Assembly (NCBI GenBank): GCA_964458495.1
Contig: CAYWJB010000009.1
Coordinates: 1-64,000 of the forward strand
Origin: JANWVO01 sp964458495
GTDB taxonomy: Bacteria; Acidobacteriota; Terriglobia; Bryobacterales; Bryobacteraceae
Reading direction: 5' to 3'
DNA: 64,000 bases
Every line of letters starts with the position of its first letter. Within the stretch, counting starts at the first letter, position 1. Shown in pieces: positions 16,342 through 25,089 of the stretch. Position numbers and translations under genes: made by a program. The notes beneath the pieces were generated by a model. The model worked only from the letters and a program-made list of their open reading frames with translations, searched no databases and was not told the origin of the DNA.

Positions 16342-17034
16342 TCAGAACAGCTCGCGCAGGTCGGAGAAGCGCTCCATCACCACAAGGCGGCCCGGCCCCG
16401 GTCTCCTTAACTGAGTCCGCTCCAGCGTCCAGGTGCGCGCATGGGGCACGAAGACCGCGTTCAGCCCCGCATCCAGCGCGGGGTTGATGTCGGACTTCGG
16501 CGAGTTGCCGATCATCCAGGTGCGCGCCGGGTCCAGCCCGCGCCCGCGCACCAGCTCCTGGTAGGATGCGCGGTCTTTTTCCTTCACGATGGCCGTGTGG
16601 CGGAAGTAGCGGCCCAGCCCGGAGCGGTCGATCTTCATCCGCTGCTCGTCCGGGTGGCCCTTGGTGAACAGCGTCAGCTCGTGGCGGCCTGAAAGCTCCG
16701 CGAGCGTCTCTTCGACTCCTTCGATCAGTTCGAGCGGCTGCTCGAGGATCCGCAGCGCGAAGCCCTTCACCGTCTCCAGATCCTCCGGGCGGATTTCGCG
16801 CTCGGCCAGCCGCTGGTAGCACTGCTGGAGATTCCGGCCGAAGTTCAGCGATCCGTAGCCGTGGATGCGGCTGTTGGCCAGCTCGATCTCATCGAGAACG
16901 GCGCGGATGGCGGCGGCGTCCAGGCGCGAGTGGGAGAGGAAATCGACGAATTCGTCGAAAGCCTGCTCGAAGTAGACGTTGTTCTCCCAGAGTGTGTCGT
17001 CGGCGTCGATCAAAAGGTGCTGCGGGCCGCGCAT
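16342..17034 (-). CDS. HAD-superfamily hydrolase (YjjG-like phosphatase)
   Basis: The 230-residue protein starts MRGPQHLLIDADDTLWEN, giving the HAD nucleophile Asp10 and the general acid Asp12. Motif II is LFTKG, and motif III/IV are in IVKEKDRASY and MIGNSPKSDINPALDAG. An alpha-helical cap of about 85 residues follows motif I (subclass C1). The nearest well-studied relatives are YjjG-type nucleotidases and phosphoglycolate-phosphatase-like enzymes, but the substrate cannot be fixed. It is 12 bases downstream of the Lon-N gene on the same strand. Confidence 0.85.
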   Translation of the reverse strand: MRGPQHLLIDADDTLWENNVYFEQAFDEFVDFLSHSRLDAAAIRAVLDEIELANSRIHGYGSLNFGRNLQQCYQRLAEREIRPEDLETVKGFALRILEQPLELIEGVEETLAELSGRHELTLFTKGHPDEQRMKIDRSGLGRYFRHTAIVKEKDRASYQELVRGRGLDPARTWMIGNSPKSDINPALDAGLNAVFVPHARTWTLERTQLRRPGPGRLVVMERFSDLRELF

Positions 17035-17046
17035 GGGGCGTGCCGG

Positions 17047-17697
17047 CTACTCGGGCGGAGCATAAAGATGCCGCCCGTGCCCGTTGGAGCGCACCACTTT
17101 TTCCATTGCGGCGCGTATCTTTTCCTTCTCCACCTGCCGCCGGAAGTGGTCGCGCGCGGCCGCCAGCCGCTCGCGCTCGCTCTGCATCTCGAGCAGCCGC
17201 TGGCGGAAGTGCAGATCCCCGGAGATGTCCGCCAGCAGGAAGCTGAGCTGCGGATGGCCGGGGTCAGGCGATTCAGCTTCGAGCCCCTTCACCCGGGCCA
17301 GCTCCAGCCATGCCTCCACAGCTTCGATCACCAGGCTGCTCTCGGGAGGCGTCTCGTCCAGGTCCGTGAAGAACACCGCCGTGCCCCGCAGAAAGCTCCG
17401 CCCGCCCGTCACTTCCTGCAATGCGAACCGGCGCCGCCCGACGGTGACGATGTCCATGCGCCCGTCCTCGTACTTTCTGAGGACGTCTTCGATCGAGGCG
17501 GTGCAGCCGATGCGCATCAGCCCGCCGCCGCGCGCCTGCACGACGCCGAACTCCTCGCCGCGTTCCAGGCACTCGCCGATCATCTCCTTGTAGCGCTCCT
17601 CGAAGATGTGGAGCCGCAGCTCGCAGTGCGGGAGAAGCACCGTCTCCAGCGGGAACAGCGGCAGCAACTCCTCCGGCATGCTTGTATTATGGCTCAT
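17047..17697 (-). CDS. Lon substrate-binding (LON-N) domain protein
   Basis: A 216-residue stand-alone LON N-terminal domain protein. The opening ELLPLFPLETVLLPHCELRLHIFEERY is the typical start of this PUA-like fold, and GCTASIEDVLRKYEDGRMDIVTVG follows as in Lon. The AAA ATPase and protease domains are absent and the length is normal for the solo family. Such proteins are thought to bind misfolded substrates or regulate proteolysis, without proven activity. It precedes the HAD phosphatase and diverges from aroK. Confidence 0.88.
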   Translation of the reverse strand: MSHNTSMPEELLPLFPLETVLLPHCELRLHIFEERYKEMIGECLERGEEFGVVQARGGGLMRIGCTASIEDVLRKYEDGRMDIVTVGRRRFALQEVTGGRSFLRGTAVFFTDLDETPPESSLVIEAVEAWLELARVKGLEAESPDPGHPQLSFLLADISGDLHFRQRLLEMQSERERLAAARDHFRRQVEKEKIRAAMEKVVRSNGHGRHLYAPPE

Positions 17698-17797
17698 ACG
17701 GACGGTTGAGCCCCTTCATGCGAACGGCACCAGATGGCGAGATGCGGCGCCGCGCGGCGGCGGGCCCGCCATGCGGGCGGGGAAGGAACGCCGCCGG

Positions 17798-18325
17798 ATG
17801 ATCCTCAAACTGAAACGCACGCCCGGCATCTACCTGGTGGGCTTCATGGGTTGCGGCAAGACGACCGTCGGAAGAATGCTCGCGCGCCGCCTCGGCTGGC
17901 GCTTCGCGGATCTCGACGACGACATCGAGTCGCGCCAGCAGATGACCATCAACGAGATCTTCGACCGGCTGGGCGAAGACGAGTTCCGCCGGCTCGAGCA
18001 CGAAGCCCTGAAGAGGCGGATCGCCGACATCGCCCGTGGCGTGCCCTGGGTGCTCGCGGTCGGCGGCGGCTGCTTCGCGCAACCGCGCAACTACGAACTG
18101 ATCTCAAACAACGGCATCTCCATCTGGCTTGACGCGCCGCTGGAGATGATCCGTGCGCGCATCGCCGGTTCCGGCACGCGTCCTCTGGCGCGGGACCCGG
18201 CGAAGCTCGAAGAGCTGTACCGCGCGCGCCGCCCGGCGTATGAGAAGGCCGACTACCGCATTGAGATCGCCTCCGGAGGCTCGTCCGAGGCGGTGGAGAA
18301 GATCCTGCAACTTCCCATCTTCTGA
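17798..18325 (+). CDS. aroK: Shikimate kinase
   Basis: A 175-residue kinase that phosphorylates shikimate at O3 in aromatic amino acid synthesis. It has the P-loop GFMGCGKTT, the shikimate-binding DLDDDIE, the lid-proximal VGGGCF glycine triplet and the RPLARD lid arginine. The ATG at 17798 is preceded by GGAAGGA with 10 bases spacing. An in-frame ATG at 17771 would add nine residues without a better signal. It ends 12 bases before the glycerate kinase gene, so the two are probably co-transcribed. Confidence 0.94.
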   Translation: MILKLKRTPGIYLVGFMGCGKTTVGRMLARRLGWRFADLDDDIESRQQMTINEIFDRLGEDEFRRLEHEALKRRIADIARGVPWVLAVGGGCFAQPRNYELISNNGISIWLDAPLEMIRARIAGSGTRPLARDPAKLEELYRARRPAYEKADYRIEIASGGSSEAVEKILQLPIF

Positions 18326-18337
18326 AGCGAGGGGGCC

Positions 18338-19660
18338 ATGCAGAGCGAGAAACTGCTGAGACGGCATGCGCTGTCCATCTTCCGCGCCGCTGTTGCGGCT
18401 GCCGATCCGCGCCGCGGAGTGCGCGGGGCGCTGGCAAACCTCGATCTTTCCCGCTATCGCCGCATTTTCGTCGTGGGCGCGGGCAAGGCGTCCGCAGCGA
18501 TGGCGCAGGCCGCCGAACAGGTGATGGGGCGACGCATCCACGGCGGCTGGATCAACACCAAGGACGGCCACCTGGCGCCGCTGCGCCGCATCACGCTGCA
18601 CGAGGCCAGCCATCCGGTGCCGGACGCGCGCGGCGTGGAGGGAGCGCGGCGCATCGCCGAGATCGCGGCACAGGCGGGCGAAGGCGACCTCCTCCTTTGC
18701 CTGATCAGCGGAGGGGGCTCGGCCCTGCTGCCTCTGCCGCTCGATCCGGTGACGCTCGAGGAGAAGCAGGAGACCACGCGCCTGCTGCTGGCCTGCGGCG
18801 CCACCATTCACGAAATCAACGCCGTGCGCAAACACCTCTCGGCCATCAAGGGCGGGCGGCTCGCGCGGCTCGCCCAGCCCGCGCACGTGCTGGCGTTGCT
18901 GCTATCCGACGTGATCGGCGACCCTTTGGACGTCATCGGCTCCGGCCCCACCGCGCCAGACACGTCGACGTTCGCCACCGCCTGGGCGGTGATCGAGAAA
19001 TACGGGTTGCAGGACAGGGTCCCCGCCCGCGCGCGCCGCCTGCTGGAAGACGGGCTGGCCGGCAGAGTCGAGGAGACGCCCAAGCCGGGCGACGCCTGCT
19101 TCGAGCGCACGCGGAACCGCATCGTCGGCTCGAACCGGATGGCCGTGGACGCGGCCGCGCGCAAGGCGCGCGAGTTGGGCTACCGCCCGCTGGTGCTGTC
19201 GACGACGATCGAAGGCGAAACGCGCGACATCGCCCTCATGCACGCCGCCATCGCGAGGGAGATCCTGTCCACCGGGCGTCCGGCGCGGCCGCCCGTGTGC
19301 GTCATCAGCGGCGGCGAGACCACGGTCACGCTGCGCGGCCAGGGGCTGGGCGGACGCAACCAGGAATTCGCCCTTGCAGCGGCCATCGCGCTCGAAGGGC
19401 TGCCTGGCGTATTGGCCTTCAGCGCGGGCACCGACGGCACGGACGGCCCCACGCCCGCTGCCGGCGCCATGTGCGACGGGGCCACCACCGCCCGCGCCGC
19501 CTCCCTGGGCCTCGACGCCCGCCGGATGCTCGCCGGAAATGATTCCTACCACTTCTTCGAGCCGCTGGGCGATCTGGTCATGACCGGCCCCACGGGCACC
19601 AACGTGATGGACGTCCGCCTGGTGCTGGTGAGGACGGAAGGCCGGCAGCGCCGGGCCTGA
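18338..19660 (+). CDS. Glycerate 2-kinase, MOFRL family (GckA/TtuD-like)
   Basis: The 440-residue protein has the DUF4147 N-terminal Rossmann-like domain (VVGAGKASAAMAQ) and the C-terminal MOFRL domain (GGETTVTLRGQGLGGRNQE, then TDGTDGPTPAAGA). This family phosphorylates D-glycerate to 2-phosphoglycerate; older annotations call it hydroxypyruvate reductase. It would feed glyoxylate- or serine-derived glycerate into glycolysis. It directly follows aroK and converges on the DUF4097-like gene with a gap of only 3 bases. Confidence 0.9.
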   Translation: MQSEKLLRRHALSIFRAAVAAADPRRGVRGALANLDLSRYRRIFVVGAGKASAAMAQAAEQVMGRRIHGGWINTKDGHLAPLRRITLHEASHPVPDARGVEGARRIAEIAAQAGEGDLLLCLISGGGSALLPLPLDPVTLEEKQETTRLLLACGATIHEINAVRKHLSAIKGGRLARLAQPAHVLALLLSDVIGDPLDVIGSGPTAPDTSTFATAWAVIEKYGLQDRVPARARRLLEDGLAGRVEETPKPGDACFERTRNRIVGSNRMAVDAAARKARELGYRPLVLSTTIEGETRDIALMHAAIAREILSTGRPARPPVCVISGGETTVTLRGQGLGGRNQEFALAAAIALEGLPGVLAFSAGTDGTDGPTPAAGAMCDGATTARAASLGLDARRMLAGNDSYHFFEPLGDLVMTGPTGTNVMDVRLVLVRTEGRQRRA

Positions 19661-19663
19661 TGG

Positions 19664-21091
19664 TTACTGGTTCAGGGCCTTTGGCGGCTCCGGCGGCGGG
19701 GGCGCCTGCGGCGGCCGGCCCAACAGGCCGGAGATTTCCGCCGGGGTCAGCTTGCGGATGATGACGCGCCCGCGCCGCGTCTCCAGCCGGATCTCCGGAC
19801 CTGCGCCCGTGCTGCCCGTGATCACGCCCTTCCGTTCGTCCTGCTCCAGGCGCAGCCGCGGATCGAAGTCGTTGATCGCCTCGCCCCGTTCGGTCACAGC
19901 CCGCAACGTGAAGCGTGCCGCCGGAGGCAGCGCCAGCTCCACATCCCCGCTGCCGCTCTTGGCCTCGACGCGCCCGAAGTCGGAGCGCGGCTGCCGGATT
20001 TCGATATCGCCCCGGTCCACGTCCACCGTCACCGCATCCGTCACGTCAGCCAGTTGAATGTCCTTGGTCTCGGCGCGAACGGTCACCGGTCCGGCCACGC
20101 GCGTCATGGTCAACTGGCTGAGCGTGAGCCGCATCTCGCCGGGGACGGCGCCGGCGCGGACTTCGGTCCGGCTGCTCGTGAAACGCACGGCGCGCGCCAC
20201 GCGCCGCAGAAGGGTCTCCCCCGAGTAGGAGCCTTCAATCGACACGCCTCCGGCGGCGTCCTCCACTTCGATGTCGCGGCCGCGGCCCTTGATCTCGACG
20301 TCGCCCTTCACCTTCAGGGCGCGGATGATGTCGCTGCGCCGCAGGTCCACGCGGGCGCGGCCGCCGATCGACTCCAGCCGGACGCCCGCGTTGTCGGAAT
20401 CGCAGACCACCTCGCCGTCGATGTCCTTCACCTCCAGGTCCCCGTACTTGCCGCGGAACTCGATGCTCAAGCCGCGGGGCGCCGTGATCTCCAGGTCCAC
20501 GCTGACGCGCGCACCGTTGGGCTCGTCGCTGCCGTGCAGCACTTGCACCGTATCACCGTCGCGCTTCACCAGCACGTCCGCGGCCGCGGCGGCACGGTCG
20601 GCCGACTCGCGGTCCAGCGCGCGCACCGTCTTGCGGGCGGCCACCTTGACTTCAGTGCCAACGACTCCGGTGACCCGCGTGTTGCCGCGGGCGTTTTCGA
20701 TCACGAGACGCCCTTTCTCCGCGGCGGCGACCGTCTGGTCCGCCACCGGGTAGTCGAAGGCCTCGCCGAACATCTCCACGCCGCCGATGCGGATCTTGCC
20801 CGGCAACTCCTGGCTCCACCGCTTCGCACTCCAGACGGACATCCCGGCGATGGTGACCAGAATGATCAGGGCCCACTCGCCGCCACTCACGCCGCTGCGC
20901 GGCAGGGGCTTGCCGCGCGTGTAGCTCACCACGATCTCCACGATGCGCAGCGCGCCCCAGGCGATCAGCAACGCGGGCCACCAGTTGACGAACAGTTCCA
21001 GCAGCGGCAGATCCGGGCGGATGTTCCGCAGCAGGAACACCACGCCGATCACGATCAACAGCAGGGGGCCGACCAGGGATCCTCTTCTCAT
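19664..21091 (-). CDS. Membrane-anchored DUF4097-like beta-repeat protein
   Basis: The 475-residue product begins with a LiaI/DUF5668-like membrane unit (PLLLIVIGVVFLLRNI and WPALLIAWGALRIVEIVVSY) and a third helix (WALIILVTIAGMSVW). A long run of short beta-strand repeats follows, such as GDLEVKDIDGEVVCDSDNAG and GDVEIKGRGRDIEVEDAAGG, the pattern of DUF4097/adhesin-like beta-helices. It ends in a proline-rich tail. The repeats probably form a solenoid outside the cytoplasm. It is the last gene of the ECF sigma operon, suggesting a role in envelope sensing or protection. No enzyme motif is visible. Confidence 0.75.
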   Translation of the reverse strand: MRRGSLVGPLLLIVIGVVFLLRNIRPDLPLLELFVNWWPALLIAWGALRIVEIVVSYTRGKPLPRSGVSGGEWALIILVTIAGMSVWSAKRWSQELPGKIRIGGVEMFGEAFDYPVADQTVAAAEKGRLVIENARGNTRVTGVVGTEVKVAARKTVRALDRESADRAAAAADVLVKRDGDTVQVLHGSDEPNGARVSVDLEITAPRGLSIEFRGKYGDLEVKDIDGEVVCDSDNAGVRLESIGGRARVDLRRSDIIRALKVKGDVEIKGRGRDIEVEDAAGGVSIEGSYSGETLLRRVARAVRFTSSRTEVRAGAVPGEMRLTLSQLTMTRVAGPVTVRAETKDIQLADVTDAVTVDVDRGDIEIRQPRSDFGRVEAKSGSGDVELALPPAARFTLRAVTERGEAINDFDPRLRLEQDERKGVITGSTGAGPEIRLETRRGRVIIRKLTPAEISGLLGRPPQAPPPPEPPKALNQ

Positions 21092-21101
21092 GGCTCGCTC
21101 C

Positions 21102-21308
21102 TCAGCCCTGGAACCGGGTTTCGCCGCCGGCGCCCGGCACGGCCGCCGTGCGCTCCAGCAGCTTCATCAGCCCGAACACGATCAGCAGCACGGGCCATGT
21201 CTTCGTGAACGCCACCCCCGAGAGCCGGTCCACGGCGAGCAAGGCGCCCAGCGTGATCAGCAAGACAGGGCCCCGGATGGCCCGCATCAGTTCCGCAGCG
21301 CGGTTCAT
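21102..21308 (-). CDS. Small LiaI/DUF5668-like two-helix membrane protein
   Basis: A 68-residue protein with two hydrophobic helices separated by a short loop: GPVLLITLGALLAVDRLSG and TKTWPVLLIVFGLMKLL. This is the DUF5668 pattern also seen at the N-terminus of the downstream 475-residue protein and the C-terminus of the upstream one. Its ATG overlaps the stop of the upstream gene (ATGA), so it is translationally coupled in the ECF operon. It may oligomerise with the other two in the membrane; that is inference. Confidence 0.72.
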   Translation of the reverse strand: MNRAAELMRAIRGPVLLITLGALLAVDRLSGVAFTKTWPVLLIVFGLMKLLERTAAVPGAGGETRFQG

Positions 21309-21958
21309 TGTCCGCCTCCCTCCTCCTGCCGGGGTTCCGCCGGCGCCGCCCCGTCCTTGCGCCCGCCGCCCACCTGCTCGTACAGCATCCACGCGCCCGC
21401 CGCGATCAGCGCGACCGGCCAGTAGCGCAGCACATCCCGCAGACGGACGATCTCCAGATTGTTCAGCAGGAACAGCGCCCCCAGCAGGATCAACAGAACG
21501 GGCATCAACGGAGTCCGCCTGCCGCCGCGCAAATCGACGAGCGAGGAGAATTCGTCCACCGGTTCGCCCATCACCCTGCGCCGGGCCGTATGGTACGCCT
21601 CGAAAGCCATGTAGAACCAGAAGACGGCCGTCAGCAGGCCGAACAGCGGCTCCAATCCGCCCGCGGCGTCGCTCGATGAGATGCTGATCAGCAGCCCGAG
21701 AACCAGCACATGCACGATGCCCTTGGCATACTGGCCGTTATAGATGGCGCCGACGCCGGGGATCATGCCGAGCACGAACGCCAGGCCGGGCGAGACGCCG
21801 GGATTCGGCGGCGGCAGAGGCGCGCCGGCGGGCTCTGCCGGCACGTGCTCGCTGCAGAAGATAGTCCCTTTCGCCAGCCGCACTTCGTCTTCCGCCAGCG
21901 CCTTGCCGCAAACGCGGCAGTAGGCGGCAACCGGTTTCTGTTGGGTGTTTTCCGTCAT
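21305..21958 (-). CDS. Zinc-finger (B-box-like) multi-pass membrane protein
   Basis: The 217-residue protein opens with a compact zinc-binding motif (YCRVCGKALAEDEVRL, then FCSEH), like the B-box fingers fused to bacterial membrane proteins. Helices around residues 65-125 (LAFVLGMIPGVGAIYNGQYA, typical of TM2-like proteins) and a LiaI-like C-terminal pair (TPLMPVLLILLGALFLLNNL, WPVALIAAGAWMLYEQV) follow. The start at MTENTQQ is chosen because it overlaps the anti-sigma stop codon as ATGA. It is the central gene of the ECF operon and could carry signals between cytoplasm and membrane. Confidence 0.72.
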   Translation of the reverse strand: MTENTQQKPVAAYCRVCGKALAEDEVRLAKGTIFCSEHVPAEPAGAPLPPPNPGVSPGLAFVLGMIPGVGAIYNGQYAKGIVHVLVLGLLISISSSDAAGGLEPLFGLLTAVFWFYMAFEAYHTARRRVMGEPVDEFSSLVDLRGGRRTPLMPVLLILLGALFLLNNLEIVRLRDVLRYWPVALIAAGAWMLYEQVGGGRKDGAAPAEPRQEEGGGQ

Positions 21959-22614
21959 CGTTTCTTCCCCTTCCCGGGCGGCTCGATCTGCGCCGGCACG
22001 CTCCAGTCGATTCCATCCCCCGCCTTGGGCGAGGCAGCAGCCCCGGAAGGACGCTGCTTGCGGGGCTCGGCCTCGGCCGGTGGAGCCGTGGCCGGCGCCG
22101 CCGGCTCCTCGCTCCATTCCTTTAATGTCTGCTGGATCTCATACACGAGCCGCAGACTTTCGTAATACTTCTTCGCGCGGTCCCAGGCCCGCCAGGCCCG
22201 GTCCTCCGCTGTCATCCAGACCTTGGCTGGCTCCAGGTCCGCCAGCCTCAACTGCCGGACCGGCACACCAGCGAAGCGAGCCAGCATGGCGAAGCTGAGA
22301 ACCGTCATCGCCATGCCCATGGCGAACCGCGGCTGGAGCACCGGTTCCAGCAGCCGCCGGAGCCATCCGCCGCGATCCCGCACCGGGCGCGCCGCCCCTT
22401 GCCTCGCCTCGAACAGCAGATGGTTCACCAGCGCCGGCGGCGGCTCCACATCGGCCGCCCTTTCCATGAACTCGACCGCAGCGCGGGCGTCCTCCACCAG
22501 CGTGCGGCAAGAGGCGCAGGAGGCCAGATGCAGCTCGACCGTCGCCTTCTCGGCCGCGGTCAGCGTGCCGTCGACGTAGTCGCAGATCAGGGCCTCGAGA
22601 TCGCTGCACCTCAT
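21955..22614 (-). CDS. Anti-sigma factor with zf-HC2 domain
   Basis: A 219-residue protein with the zinc-binding anti-sigma motif at its N-terminus (CSDLEALICDYVDG, then HLASCASC) and one membrane helix near residues 98-115 (AMGMAMTVLSFAMLARF). An extracytoplasmic tail of about 100 residues follows, rich in Pro, Ala and charged residues. Such proteins hold an ECF sigma factor until a signal releases it. Its ATG overlaps the stop of the sigma gene by four bases, the standard layout of a sigma/anti-sigma pair. Confidence 0.85.
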   Translation of the reverse strand: MRCSDLEALICDYVDGTLTAAEKATVELHLASCASCRTLVEDARAAVEFMERAADVEPPPALVNHLLFEARQGAARPVRDRGGWLRRLLEPVLQPRFAMGMAMTVLSFAMLARFAGVPVRQLRLADLEPAKVWMTAEDRAWRAWDRAKKYYESLRLVYEIQQTLKEWSEEPAAPATAPPAEAEPRKQRPSGAAASPKAGDGIDWSVPAQIEPPGKGKKR

Positions 22615-23282
22615 GGCACGACCCTCATCTGGCGCAAGACCCTCGCCAGTTCGCTGCGGCCCCGGTTGAGCCGCGATTTCACCGTGCCTTCCGGCACGCC
22701 CAGCACCTGCGCGATCTCACGGTATTCCAGGCCTTCGATGTCGCGCAGGATCACCGTCTCCCGCAGGTCCGGCGAGAGCTTCGCCAGAGCCTTCTGAAGC
22801 GCTTCGCTCGCCTCCCTGCCTGCCAGGGCGGCTTCCGTTCTGCCCTCGATCGCCGCCTTCTCCTCAAGCACCGGAAGCTGCTCTTCGATCGACGCCGTGG
22901 CGCGCTCCATCTTCGAACGCCGGTAGTGGTCGATCAGCAGATTCCGGGTCAACCGCGCCAGCCAGACTCCGAACGAACCCTCCCCGGCGCGGAAGCTCCG
23001 CACATTGCGGAAAACCTTCAGGAAGACTTCCTGCGTCAGGTCCTGCGCCTCGCTCTCGCGCCCGGTGAAGCGGTAGCAGATGGAGTACACGCGCCGCGTG
23101 TAGGTGCGGACGAGGTCCTCCCACGCGCTCTCGTCGCCGTCCAGGCAGCGAGCCACCAGTTCGCTCTCGGCGTCCACGTCAAGCACGCGGGACCCGCTCC
23201 CGTTCCGGTCCACAAGGGACATAGGACTCATGGCCGCGGCTGCGCCGCCAATTCTGCCCCAGACCTGCGTGCCCGCTGCCAT
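22611..23282 (-). CDS. RNA polymerase ECF sigma factor (RpoE-like)
   Basis: A group 4 sigma factor with region 2 (DLVRTYTRRVYSICYRFTG, then AQDLTQEVFLKVFRN) and region 4 (RETVILRDIEGLEYREIAQ, then GVPEGTVKSRLNRGR). I give the start as the ATG at 23282, which leaves 223 residues. A TTG at 23303 and ATGs at 23231 and 23222 are also in frame, and the first conserved residues come only about 40 codons in, so the start is uncertain. It heads the five-gene membrane-stress operon and probably activates its own promoter. Confidence 0.88.
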   Translation of the reverse strand: MAAGTQVWGRIGGAAAAMSPMSLVDRNGSGSRVLDVDAESELVARCLDGDESAWEDLVRTYTRRVYSICYRFTGRESEAQDLTQEVFLKVFRNVRSFRAGEGSFGVWLARLTRNLLIDHYRRSKMERATASIEEQLPVLEEKAAIEGRTEAALAGREASEALQKALAKLSPDLRETVILRDIEGLEYREIAQVLGVPEGTVKSRLNRGRSELARVLRQMRVVP

Positions 23283-23357
23283 CGCTGTGCTTCCCTCTCC
23301 CAAGGCTGCCAGCCAGCCCCGGACCGGATCTCCTTGTCTCCGGCTTCCTAACTGTAC

Positions 23358-23383
23358 AACGAGGGTTTATCATGAAAAGTTCA
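23358..23383 (-). promoter_or_regulatory. Possible ECF-type promoter for the sigma operon
   Basis: On the minus strand, TGAACTT (complement of 23377-23383) is followed after 14 bases by TCGTT (complement of 23358-23362). This resembles RpoE-type promoters (GAACTT at -35, a TC-containing -10) and lies about 55 to 75 bases before the sigma gene, where an autoregulated promoter would be expected. The match is suggestive only. Confidence 0.35.
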
Positions 23384-23459
23384 GCCCGAGCGAGGGCGAA
23401 CGGAGCCGGCTCCCATTTTAGTCGAATCGGAGACCGGGTTCGCCCGGCCCGGCCCCTTT

Positions 23460-24536
23460 GTGCAGGAGACGCTGCTGAATTCCGGAAGAAAAGCCCGCCG
23501 GCGCCTCGCCCGAGGGCTCTGGGCTCCCGGCCTGATCCTTCTGGCGGCGCTCGCCTTCCTGGTCTGGCGGGCCCGGCAAACAGGCTTCGATCCGACAGAA
23601 TTCTTCCAGGCATTCCGCGCAGTCCATTGGGGGTGGCTTCTGGCCGCGTGGGCCGTGGGGTTGCTGTCCTACGCCGGGCGAACCGTCCGCTGGATGGTCA
23701 TGCTCCGCCCCCTGGCGCCTGCCGCCCGCCACCGGGACGTGCTCTCCGCCACTCTGATCGGCTTCACTGCCATTTATCTGCTCGGGCGCCCGGGCGAACT
23801 GGTCCGGCCCTGGCTGATCGCCCGTTCTACGGGTGCTTCCCTGCCCTCTCAGTTTGCGGCGCTTCTGCTCGAGCGTGTCTACGACACCCTGCTGATTCTC
23901 GCCTTTTTCGGATACGCGCTGGCCTCCACCATCCAGCTGCATCCCTCGGCCGGACCGGAGATCCGCTGGCTGGTGGGCAAGGGGGGCTGGATCATCGGCA
24001 TCACGGGCTCGCTCTGCCTGGCGACGCTTGTCATGCTCCAGCATTGGGCGCCGAGGTTCGAACACCGGATCATCGACGCGCTCGGCTTTCTGCGCACCCA
24101 CCATCACGAAAAAGCCGCCCTGCTGGTCCGGTCGGCGCTGGAGGGACTCCGGGTGACCGGCTCCGCACCGGCGGTGGCGCGGCTCCTGTTCTGGAGCGCG
24201 GTGGAGTGGGCCATCATCTTCGCCTGCTTCCGCCTGATGTTCAACGCGTTCCCGGAAACCGCCGGGCTGGCTGCCAGCCAGGTGCTGGCCTACATCGGGT
24301 TTGTCGCCATCGGCAGCGTGATCCAGATCCCCGGGGTCGGCGGAGGCTTCCAGGTGGCGTCTGTGCTCGTCACCACGGAACTGTTCCGCGTTCCGCTGGA
24401 AACCGCCGCCAGCCTGGCGCTGCTGAACTGGGTGATCGCCGTGGCCAGCGCCGCGCCCTTTGGGATGCTGCTCGCCATTCGCGAGGGGCTCCGCTGGCGC
24501 CAGTTGTCCGAAATTGAGAGCGAGGCCATTCCATGA
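23460..24536 (+). CDS. LPG-synthase/AglD-like multi-pass membrane protein
   Basis: The 358-residue protein has about eight predicted helices and the pattern of the lysylphosphatidylglycerol-synthase membrane domain (also AglD): WLLAAWAVGLLSYAGRTVRWMVML, then LGRPGELVRPWLIA and IGSVIQIPGVGGGFQ. The soluble aminoacyl-transferase domain of MprF is missing, so it is probably a lipid-linked flippase or glycolipid transporter. The GTG start at 23460 is uncertain as no clear ribosome-binding site precedes it. It diverges from the ECF operon and its stop overlaps the nrdR start. Confidence 0.78.
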   Translation: MQETLLNSGRKARRRLARGLWAPGLILLAALAFLVWRARQTGFDPTEFFQAFRAVHWGWLLAAWAVGLLSYAGRTVRWMVMLRPLAPAARHRDVLSATLIGFTAIYLLGRPGELVRPWLIARSTGASLPSQFAALLLERVYDTLLILAFFGYALASTIQLHPSAGPEIRWLVGKGGWIIGITGSLCLATLVMLQHWAPRFEHRIIDALGFLRTHHHEKAALLVRSALEGLRVTGSAPAVARLLFWSAVEWAIIFACFRLMFNAFPETAGLAASQVLAYIGFVAIGSVIQIPGVGGGFQVASVLVTTELFRVPLETAASLALLNWVIAVASAAPFGMLLAIREGLRWRQLSEIESEAIP

Positions 24537-24994
24537 ACTGTCCGTTCTGCGGCTTCAAGGAGGACCGCGTCATCGATTCCCGCGAGAGCAAAGAGGGCGA
24601 CGTGATCCGCCGCCGCCGGGAGTGCCTTCAATGCGGAAGGCGCTTTACTACATACGAAAGAATTGATGAGGTCCCGTACATGGTCGTCAAGAAAGACGGC
24701 AGGCGGGAGAAGTTCGACCGGCAGAAGGTTCTCAACGGGCTCCTGAAGGCATGCGAGAAGCGCCCGATTCCGATGTCAACCCTGGCGAATCTCGTCGATG
24801 AGGTAGAGGGTCTGCTGATCGAAAAGCCGGACCGCGAGATTTCTACTTCAGAAATAGGAGAGCACTTGACGAAGCGCCTGTTGGCGCTGGACAAGATCGC
24901 TTATGTGCGGTTTGCCTCCGTCTACAGGGATTTCCAGGACGTCGAAGCTTTCCTCAGTGAATTGAAGGACTTGATCCGCAAGAAGCGTGTCTGA
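24533..24994 (+). CDS. nrdR: Transcriptional repressor NrdR
   Basis: At 153 residues it has the normal NrdR length. It has the N-terminal zinc ribbon (MNCPFCGF, RRRECLQCGRRFTTYE) and an ATP-cone domain (VVKKDGRREKFDRQKV). NrdR senses ATP/dATP and represses ribonucleotide reductase genes. No nrd gene or NrdR box was noticed in the window. The ATG overlaps the upstream stop as ATGA, so it is co-transcribed with the membrane protein gene. Confidence 0.96.
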   Translation: MNCPFCGFKEDRVIDSRESKEGDVIRRRRECLQCGRRFTTYERIDEVPYMVVKKDGRREKFDRQKVLNGLLKACEKRPIPMSTLANLVDEVEGLLIEKPDREISTSEIGEHLTKRLLALDKIAYVRFASVYRDFQDVEAFLSELKDLIRKKRV

Positions 24995-25044
24995 ATCGCC
25001 ACGAGAGGAGGCGCCGGGAGGAACAGTTCAGTCTTGGTGTAACG

Positions 25045-25089
25045 GATTGCGCTCCCAAGCATCCAAGAAAATGGGAGCTTAACGCAATC
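25045..25089. repeat. Imperfect inverted repeat overlapping the rpoD -35 region
   Basis: GATTGCG-CTCCCA (25045-25057) pairs with TGGGAG (25072-25077) and CGCAATC (25083-25089), with a five-base bulge CTTAA. The right arm covers the putative -35 box at 25079-25084. It could act as the nrdR terminator stem or as an operator for rpoD. Confidence 0.55.
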
